The notes under the pieces were generated by a model that had not been told where the DNA came from, ran no database searches, and worked only from the letters and a program-made list of their open reading frames with translations. A stretch of 64,000 bases of DNA from Globodera rostochiensis (Eukaryota; Nematoda; Chromadorea; Rhabditida; Heteroderidae), in the NCBI GenBank assembly GCA_018350325.1, contig JAEVLN010000003.1, forward strand, positions 3,734,745 to 3,798,744. The letters are read 5' to 3'. This document shows positions 56,198 to 64,000 of the stretch, one piece after another; within the stretch, counting starts at the first letter, position 1, and every line of letters begins with the position of its first letter. The position numbers and the translations under genes are program-made.

Positions 56198-56640
56198 TTG
56201 GAATACGGGTAGTTCACAGAATTTAACATATTATATAACATTCGACTCCATCTAAGCCTAACGCACGAATCTGGCAAATTTTTTGGCGGAAATCATTTAG
56301 AAGCAAGTTATGAAACCGGGGGGACTGAAGTGTCTTTTTCAGTAGGGACTCAGTTGTCTACTGATTAAAAATTGGCCAAATCAATCATTTAGAACTTTCA
56401 AAATTACGAATTGGTCGATAGAAAAGCAAAATTGAAAATTTAAAGCCGTTTTTGAACTTGTTGAAAAACTTGAAAATTAAGGAATAACCACTTTTAAGTA
56501 ACAAAAGCCGGATATAATAATGAAAGGCCGTGTAACGGCCCGCCAACAGCGAAAATTTTTGCGGATTCGTGCGTTAGGCTTAGAGTGGAGTCGAATGGTA
56601 TATAATATGTTACATTCTGGGAACTACCCGTATTCCGAAT
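56198..56640. mobile_element. MITE-like palindrome with GAATACGGGTAGTTC ends
   Basis: GGAATACGGGTAGTTCACAG at about 56200 is mirrored by GGGAACTACCCGTATTCCG at about 56618. Next, ATTCGACTCCATCTAAGCCT and AACGCACGAATC are mirrored by GATTCGTGCGTTAGGCTTAG and AGTGGAGTCGAAT. The loop is about 270 bp and AT-rich. There is no transposase. Confidence 0.9.
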
Positions 56641-57194
56641 TTTTTCTGTTTTCCCCATCCCTTTTTGCGTATAAATTTTCAACTTTTACCCGTAGCCCCC
56701 CCCCCCCCCACGTTGTTTCTTATAGTGATGCTGCTGATTATGAACACATTCTTTAGAATTTTATTCCATTTATTTATTATTATCGACACAATTTTTGTTG
56801 TGCCGACCGTTTGCCGTGTGAAGCGCTGACCCCGCCCTTTTGCTTTTGGTGCGTTTTTTGTTTTTATAATTTTTGATTTAAAAAAAGATTTTCAAAGCCA
56901 AGGGAATGTTAAGAAACGAAAGTGTGAAGAAATAAAATCTAAACGTTTCCCCCACTTTTAGCGTTAGGACGCAAGTCAAAGTTCGTCGATTTTGCTTCGT
57001 TGCCGCCCTTCCGCTTTCTCCTCCAACAAAACGGTCCATACGCTTTCAAAATTGTGGCCTTCTGCTGCTGCTTCCGTCCACAGTAAGCGCCCCCGGGTTT
57101 TTTTGCTTCCATTCCCCCCCCCCCTTCCCCCTCATTCATTCATTCCTCCAAATTCCATTCATTTCACCATTCATTCCCCCTCATTCCTCTGCCC

Positions 57195-57405
57195 CCTCAT
57201 TGGCCTCCCCCCCCCCCCCTTGGCCCCCTCCTCCCCCCCCCCCCCCTTGGCCCCCCCCCCCTCCTTCCCCCCCCCCCCCCCCTCTCTCTCTCCTCCCCTC
57301 CCTCCCCCTTCCCTCCTTCTCCCCCCCCCCCCCTCCCCCCCCCCCTCCCCCCCCCTCCCCCCCCCTCCCCCCCCCTCCCCCCCCCTCCCCCCCCTCCTTG
57401 GCCCC
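57195..57405 (+). repeat. C-rich block upstream of muscleblind
   Basis: C runs interrupted by TTGG, CTCT and single T at 8-10-bp spacing. Open frames through it are artefacts. Confidence 0.9.
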
Positions 57406-58346
57406 TGAAATGCGTTAATTCCCACCGCCGCCTCTTCCGCTGAATTGTTTTGGTTGGGCAATTGGAATTGTGTACTAATTTTTTGGCCGCGCCTTAACAC
57501 TTTCCCGCCCCATTTGTCAATCCTTCCCATTTTATTAACACACCGAAGAGTTTTGCTCGAGTCACACCCAAAACTTATTGTTATTAGTGTTATTATTTAT
57601 ATTTCTCAGGTCGGAAACGCCCGGAACATTTCGGAAATAATGCAAATTTATAAGCTATGCTTCCGGGGAAACGCTTTTTTTTTGAAAAGCCGGACATAAA
57701 TTTGAATTGACATTAAATTCGACCTTTGAAGTTTGTACTTTCAATTTGTTCGGGCAGAGCCGTAATGGGCCATAGAAAAGGGAGTGTAATTTTGGTGGTC
57801 GGTAGGCGTCGCCGGAAGTTTTAGAAATTAACCATTTTTGTTAGAAAAGCTCCAAGATTCAAACTTGGCCAATTTTTTCTTTAATAATTTTTGATTTTGG
57901 GGTGAAGGCTTTAGGCCCAGTGGCCCCCTCGTTATTCCGGATGTTTAATAGACCTTTAGGTCCCTAAGAAAGATTGCTTTCGTTTATCTTTTCTCTATTC
58001 TGAGAAGTCTTAAGGAAATGCCAAATGATTTGCTCTCATTATTATTTTCTTTTTCATTTTTGTTTTAATTCGTTCATTCTTCATATTGCTCAGCGCTTGT
58101 GCTTCTCCTCCTCACTGAACAAACGCTGTTCAGCAACAATAGGCCGCTGCTGCTTCTCGCTGCCGGATGGTGTCGCTGTTCCCTTGCCTTTGTGCTCCTC
58201 TGCCGTTCTTTTCCCAATTGCGCTTCCGTCCTTCCACTTAAGTCTGAGCTGTTCAACATCAGCCGCCTCTGAACTGCTCGAACTCCGACTTCTCCTTTTG
58301 CCTATTACCAAAATTGGATGCTGTGTGGTGACGCCTCCTCTGACCA

Positions 58347-61300
58347 ATGAACTTCGAAGAAGCCGCCGCCGGCCCTTCTGCCGCGTCGTCCACCGGCGGC
58401 ACTGCGTCCGCCGCTTCCGTCCTTCCTCCGACCAGTGCCGCTGCAGCGCTGACGCTGGTGGCACTGAACGCGGGAGCAGCTGCCGCCGCCAGCACGTCCA
58501 GCGGATGTGCCATTCCGACGTCACTCGGTGGCACCGCTCCGCTGGCACTTCAGCAGCAACAACAGCAGCTGACCCAACTTCTAACCGGGAAAGACTCGCG
58601 TTGGCTGCAGCTGGAGGTCTGCCGGGAATTTCAGCGGGGCCAATGCTCGCGCAGCGAGCAAGACTGCAAGTACGCGCATCCACCACCGTACGTGGAGGTG
58701 CAGAACGGACGCGTCACCGCCTGCTATGACTCCATTAAGGTGGTGGGGACGGGGCTTACCAACACGCGCAGAATGTGCCATTGCCTCAGGAACTGCCACA
58801 CTAATACACGCAAATTATGCTTTCAAACTGCTCAATTTCTCCAAAATCTAACAATTGAAGTTTTGCAGCTTACCGTTAAATTGGAAATTCTTGCAATATG
58901 TACAGTTACTGAAAGTTCCTGGGCTTTGTTTTCACATGGCCATATGCGCTCTAACCCAAAGGGTCATTTGCTTGGAATTTTGCGTTTGCTGAAATTGGTT
59001 TATTGGCCAGACGTTTGCTAAATTTTCAGCTTTTCCGATTTTGATACATTTATTTAACCATTGCAGGGTCGGTGTTCACGCGAGAATCCGAAATGCAAAT
59101 ATTTGGTAAGCTTAACCCGAAATTCGAAAGGATTCAAATCTTTCGGGTTTTCAATATCCAATCTTTTTTGTTGGTTTTTTATTTGTTTTAATGTGAAGGC
59201 CAAAATGGGGCAAATTGAAAGAGATTTGACATGACAAAAATTTGGCTGTTTTCAGCACCCGCCGCAGCATTTGAAGGACCAATTGTTGGCGACCGGAAAA
59301 CAGAATTTGGTGATGAAAAATTTGGTGGTTCAGCAGCTCAGCCACCAGCAGCAGTCCGCCGCCCCCACAATGCCAACATTTGCTCAGCTTGTGGTCATTA
59401 TTCCCTTAATTCCAACTTTTGTTATGTTCCGTCATTTAAGGGGGGGGGGGGGGTTCTGACCCCCCTTGGCTATGTATGACTTCTATCTTTTGATCAGAAC
59501 GGCATTTTTAATCCCAAGTTTTTCCTTCAGCAGCCGGGCGTCGCTCCGTTGGCAGCGCTTCAATCGGCCGCCACCGCCCTTCCGCTGCCGTTTTTCACCA
59601 CCGCTGCAACTCTCCCCGCCGGCCTTTTCCCCGCCGGCACCGCCGCCTTTCTGCCCCAAGTCGAACAACACTTTGGCAGCATTCAGACCACCGTGAGTTG
59701 TGCCGCAACGATGCGACACTTTCCTCCTCTCACATTGGTAACGGTGATTGGTCATTCACTGGTGATGCTCGTGACACAATTTGTCAAGAATGAACTCGAG
59801 ACTCGGAAACGGAAACAAGTGTTTTCAACTCCTTCAATTAAAGTACTTAGTTGGACAAAAGAAAGTTGTCACGCTCCGAAATTTGAGCTGAACAATTTGG
59901 GAATTGCTTCTCTGAAAAGCATTTGTCAAGAGGGGTTCTGCGACATTTGCGAGCCGGACCGGGTCAATAACCTGCTTCAACCTTAACCGATTCAACATTC
60001 TTAAAGCCATTCGAAAGCTCTCGAAAGGATTATTAAGCTAAAGCTTTGGCGATTGGACAAGTCCCAAAAAAGTTATGACCGAACTTTAAAAAATACCGGT
60101 TTTTGGGGTTTTCCTGCGCCACTTTTTGGGAGTTGTCCAATCGCAAAGCTTTAGTTTAATAACATCTTTTTGTATTTGAGCTTTCGAATGGCTTTAAGAA
60201 TGTCTGAGTCGGTTAATTGTCTGGCCCGCAAAGTCGGAGCACGTCAAGAGGCTCGGTTCGAAGACTTCTAAACTCCAATGTTACATTATAACACCGACGT
60301 GTCCGTCTCGAGCATCTCTGGTGGTCACGATTTGATCACCGATTGTTGGGTCTCTTTCATCGAATTTTAGATAATTTTGGCACTTAACGCACGTAAACAA
60401 AATAACACCGCCGCCTCTTTTTCGCCTTTTGTGACAATTCATTAAATGCTTTCAGCCAAAATGTTTTGCTCATCCAAAAGAATTTTTACACTTTCCAAAT
60501 GCTTTTTTGACCCTTTGCCTAATTTTTCAAATTGTTGGCTTTTGTGGCTGAAATAGGGCACAACAATTTGCTGTTCTTTGGGCAGTTAAATTTGGAAAGT
60601 CGCCAAATTTAATTTTCTTTTTTTTTTTGTTTGTTCGTTTGTCACAGTGGTAAAGCAAAAAAGCCTCCGTCCAACTCAAATCTTAAGCAGCAAATGCCAG
60701 CACAATTCACCACACAAAAATATTTTGCTGATTTTGTTTGTGGACGCTGAAAAAAAGCGTCAAATATATTTTTGTAGTTAATATCAAAAATTGGGAATTG
60801 ATTGAACTAAAAACAAAAAACTTGGATTGGTCCGATTGGACGGACCTTTCATCTTCCGATCATTTGAAAGCAAAAAGTCACGAAATTCCCTTGGGGGGTC
60901 GTACCCTCAAGTTTTCATCTAATTTGTAAGCGTCTTTATTTGTGAACATCCAAAATCAGCAAAAAATACGAATAAAACGCTTTTTTTGCCTCACACCCCG
61001 TTCACTACTTTTTGTGTTACAGTCACCGCCTTCCGCTTCTGTGTCCGTGCCATCTGCTGCTGCCACCGCTTCGGCGGCCGCTGCTGTGCAGCAGCAACAG
61101 TTAGCAGTTGCCCAGCAGTTGGCACTGCTCCAACAGCAGCATCACCACCAACAAACTGCTCCGAATGCTGTTGCTGCTGCACTGTTTGGCAGTGGCGGTG
61201 GTGGTTCATCAACGGCCGCTGCTGCCGCTGCTCTTATGTTTGCCCAACAACAGCAGCAAGCGGCAGCTGTCCAGGCAGCACAGCAAAACCAACAGCAGCA

Positions 61301-62612
61301 GCAACAACAACAACAGCAGCTTCTGTTCTATTTGGCACTTCAGCAACAACAGCAACATGCAGTTGCTGCCGCTATGTTAGCAGCACAGCACCAGACGGCA
61401 ACAGCACAGCAACAGTCGTCGTCGCCAACATCAGATGGTGGAGGTCAGAAGCAGGAACAGCATCAGATGCAACAGATGGTCAGCAGTTCCGGAGGCGGAC
61501 GGAAACGAAACGCTCGGACGGCAGGGTTGGAACACAAACCGCAACTTCAGCACCAACCTCAGCAGCAGCAATTGCAAGACGGTACTGTTGATGCTGCCGT
61601 TTTGGATCCGGTTCAACATCAGCTCCAACTTCAGCTGGCCGCCGCTGCCGCAAATGTGCGCTTCTGTTTTAATGTGTTCTCTCTATAATTTTGTACCCTT
61701 TTGGGCTACTTACACACACGCAACTTGCTGCCTTTTTGGTACCCTTTTTCGCTGCTCTTTCTGGCTTTTTCCCCTGAGGGGATGGTCCTTTTCTTTCTGT
61801 GGCTTTTCGAGCTGAACAATGCAAAAATGCTGCTGGCAATGTTTGGCACCATCCATCGCTCGCCATCACACATTTGGCAAATAACACAAACTTCAGAACC
61901 AATTGCTCTTACAAATTAAGGTTTTTTTGTCAATTTGTATAAAGCAGGTGCCCCAAAAGGTGCCGCTTTGCCAACCGCTTTTATGGTTCGAATACAATCA
62001 ATTAATTTTAATTGGTTCTGAATTTGGACTCATTAATAAGTTCGAAATTGCTAAATTTGTTGCCCATTTTTGTGGTGCGCTCGCTGCCAGCTACAAACGA
62101 CCGAAAAGGCACATTTATCTAAATTATTAAGGGTTATTAACCGCCTTTCTCTGTACGTGTTTGGTCATAAACTTTCGAATTCAGAGACCGTAGACCGATC
62201 AGATCATTTAATAACTTGGTCATGGCATGGATTGTGGTGATATCAAAAAAGTTCCGCCGACCTCAAATCAAAATCAATTTTCTGGCAAAGTTGAGGAATT
62301 TCGGGCCCCTTTAGGCCAATGGGACCGCCGGGTTTCTGTCCGCTGTCGGTAAGCGGCCCGCTTTGGACAAATCGGCCTCAGTGACTGCCAGTAACGGCGG
62401 ATTCGCTTCCGTTGTTAGCAGCAGTGCGCTCGCCTCAGCTGGCGGAATGCCATTTTATGCGGCGACGCCGGCACAATTCAACCCGTACTTGGTGCCTGCC
62501 GCCTCTTTCTTGCCAGCCGGTGCCGTGTCCTGTGAGTATAAAGATAAAGCCAAAAGAAAAAGAATTTTGTTTTTTTTCAGTCGCCACACAGCTGCCCCCT
62601 CGCTTCGGATGA
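58347..62612 (+). CDS. mbl-1: Muscleblind-family RNA-binding splicing regulator
   Basis: Nuclear/cytoplasmic RNA-binding protein controlling alternative splicing. Exons in phase: 58347-58739, 59067-59105, 59256-59390, 59498-59692, 61023-61655, 62315-62531 and 62581-62612, giving 547 residues. Zinc finger 1: [30 protein letters not shown] (C-x7-C-x6-C-x3-H). Finger 2: CYDSIK joined to [13 protein letters not shown] joined to [10 protein letters not shown], so it is split over three exons including a 39-nt one. KRPALDK at exon 6 is the conserved muscleblind motif. Exon 5 is a 211-codon Gln/Ala-rich domain. The last intron is only 49 nt and the final exon codes [10 protein letters not shown]. 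The N-terminus before finger 1 is about 90 residues of Ala/Ser/Gln, longer than in vertebrate MBNL. Only the one finger pair was found; vertebrates have two. Confidence 0.93.
59990..60215. mobile_element. Intronic MITE-like palindrome in muscleblind
   Basis: ATTCTTAAAGCCATTCGAAA near 59999 is mirrored by CTTTCGAATGGCTTTAAGAA near 60181. Inner GCTAAAGCTTTGGCGATTGG and ACAAGTCCCAAAAAAGTTAT are mirrored by AGTTGTCCAATCGCAAAGCT. It lies in the 1.3-kb intron between exons 4 and 5. It belongs with the elements at 55290 and 42915. Confidence 0.88.
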
Positions 62613-64000
62613 CGCAATTTGTCTGTCTTCTGATCGCCCTGTTTATGCCGTTTTCCTTTCTCAAAATATCCCATTTTTGGTCCATTTCGAATGTACTCCC
62701 CCCTCCCCCCCCCCACAAAATTATGGCACCCGCCCCCCCCCCACAAAATTATGGCACCCGCCCCCCCCCCTCTTCTTGCCATCATTAAATCAATCTCTGC
62801 CCCCTCCGCTTTTATTTATATGTATTGAATTTTGAATTTTTAACAATGAATTATGTTTATGTAACAAAGGCAAGAAAAGTTCGAATTTGGACACTTTCCG
62901 TCACTTTTGCGAAAAGTTTTTTCAGACATTTTGCCTTCCTTTCAAGTGCATATCTTTGCATCAAAAATTCGTGGGAGTTTTTGGGGCCGTCGATTATCGC
63001 TCGAATTGAAATGATAGAATTTGGTCTCTGTTGGTCTTTATTTCACAAGAAATGTAAATTTTGTTGTCCTTTTTGAACCGTTGCACAATCAAAAAACATT
63101 CTTCAACAACGGCAGCAGATATGCCCCCCCCTCCCCCCCCCCCCAATTTTTGTTTTATTTTATTCTCCCATTTAAATTCATTTGTCAACGACAACAAATG
63201 GGCGCTGGATTTGGTGAGATTTCGCTAGAATAATTATGTAATGTTAACAACAACATTATAATACATAAATACGAATGAATTTGTTAGCCTTTCCCACCTC
63301 CTCCAATTTGTTTCGTTCGTTTCTTCGTCTTGCCATTCCCAACATTTTCATTTTACATCTCTTTCCCCCCCCCCCCCCAACCCCAACAAGTTCACGTCGT
63401 ATCTCTCGCCACTGCGCTCTCTCACACTTTCCTTGTCATGTTCCGTCCAGAGTATTCTTCCCCTCCCGAAAATTTAAATTTCAGCGATTGCGCACAATGA
63501 TTGGTTTAGTTGGTTGGTTTGGTTGCTCGAGATTGGTTTGGTTTGGTTGCTCGAGATTGGACTCTGTCAAAGACATTCTTTCTGAGAATGAACCCAAAAG
63601 TCTCTAAACGCCGTTTCGAACACCGCCAACCAATCGATTCATTCATTGTGCCCGCTAACGCGGCACATTTCCTCCTGTGATTCCTCCCTGACGGCCCTAT
63701 TCACAGCAAAAATATTTTATTCACTCGTCCAAAATGGCGCGCTATTCGCGACAGACCGATCCGTCCCAAAAATTGTTTTAATTTTTCACATTTCTTGCCA
63801 AAATCGGAACAAAAAACCATCAACATTTGCTGATCAAAAAGTCGAAGTGAACATTCAAATTTTTATTGGAAATTGCAAAAATTATTTAAACGTTTAGAAA
63901 TTTTGCGTGAAAAATGATAAAATTAATTTCAAATTTTTTCTGTCCTCACAACAAAATTTGTTGCTTTTCTCGGCGTCGGCACGGGTTTTGACCGATGACA
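62613..64000. other. Downstream of muscleblind; no gene seen
   Basis: Contains 3' flank of muscleblind with C runs at 62698-62712, 62732-62772, 63124-63144 and 63365-63379. A short repeat of TTGGTTTGGTTGCTCGAGAT occurs twice near 63518-63560. Alternative 3' exons of muscleblind could lie here but none is convincing. Confidence 0.45.

Larger units (their letters stand above)
49661..58346. other. Long intergenic region; low-complexity, palindromes, no confident gene
   Basis: About 8.7 kb without a supportable coding gene. It contains G and C runs (49860-49870, 49952-49962, 50346-50369, 51530-51745, 52040-52062, 52780-52810, 53520-53640, 54068-54140, 57110-57400) and two palindromic elements. 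An AG...GTAAGC-bounded segment at about 56961-57091 could be a noncoding first exon of the downstream muscleblind gene. A CAG acceptor at 58094 precedes the coding start and may bound its 5' UTR. Confidence 0.5.

Noticed and set aside
60225..60270. tRNA gene (GGTTCGAAGAC word)
   Set aside because: No A box or acceptor stem at the right distance; only a chance T-loop-like word.

Overview
The window is eukaryotic and reads as nematode, most likely a plant-parasitic tylenchid such as a cyst nematode. Genes are broken into many short exons by mostly small GT-AG introns, several genes sit head-to-tail at operon-like spacing with trans-splice-like acceptors, a short interstitial tract uses the nematode telomere word TTAGGC, and the intergenic DNA is full of long G or C homopolymer runs. 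The species assignment is inference; no database was searched.

Layout. 1-1684: no clear gene, with a 400-bp G-rich block. 1685-4760 (+): a divergent AMP-activated kinase gamma subunit with a 12-copy minisatellite in one intron. 5502-11504 (-): an unrecognised coiled-coil, serine-rich protein with a 3-copy repeat at one 5' splice site. 11505-14350: repeats, including the TTAGGC-like array. 14350-17970: two tentative membrane-protein genes (one +, one -) flanking an unrecognised multi-exon gene (15286-16657, +). 18425-19765: a large CT-rich 43-bp satellite. 22519-25926 (+): a complete LIM-homeobox gene of the LHX6/8 (lim-4/Awh) class. 26168-26985: a foldback element. 27275-29127 (+): an unrecognised gene. 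30187-36731 (+): RYBP/YAF2, SNRNP40 (U5 40K) and importin alpha in tandem. 38500-41052 (-): an unrecognised gene. 41285-44520: a nest of palindromic elements and a possible SINE scrap. 44048-49660 (+): DNA ligase I, Mediator MED31 and a Canopy-family ER protein in tandem. 49661-58346: about 8.7 kb of low-complexity and palindromic DNA. 58347-62612 (+): muscleblind, complete at 547 residues as modelled. 62613-64000: no gene seen.

Biologically the recognised genes are mostly housekeeping and regulatory: energy sensing, neuronal fate, Polycomb-associated repression, splicing, nuclear import, replication/repair, transcription, ER folding and alternative splicing. The two tandem trios look like operons by spacing, not by shared pathway.

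The most unusual signal is in the introns. Tandem repeats have grown at or beside splice sites, and the repeat unit carries a copy of the splice site: seven acceptor copies in the LHX6/8 gene (the last one is the real acceptor), twelve pyrimidine-tract-CAG pseudo-acceptors in the AMPK gamma gene, and a donor-like word repeated at an exon edge of the unrecognised minus-strand gene. A second theme is a set of palindromic (MITE-like or foldback) elements, three of which share internal words.
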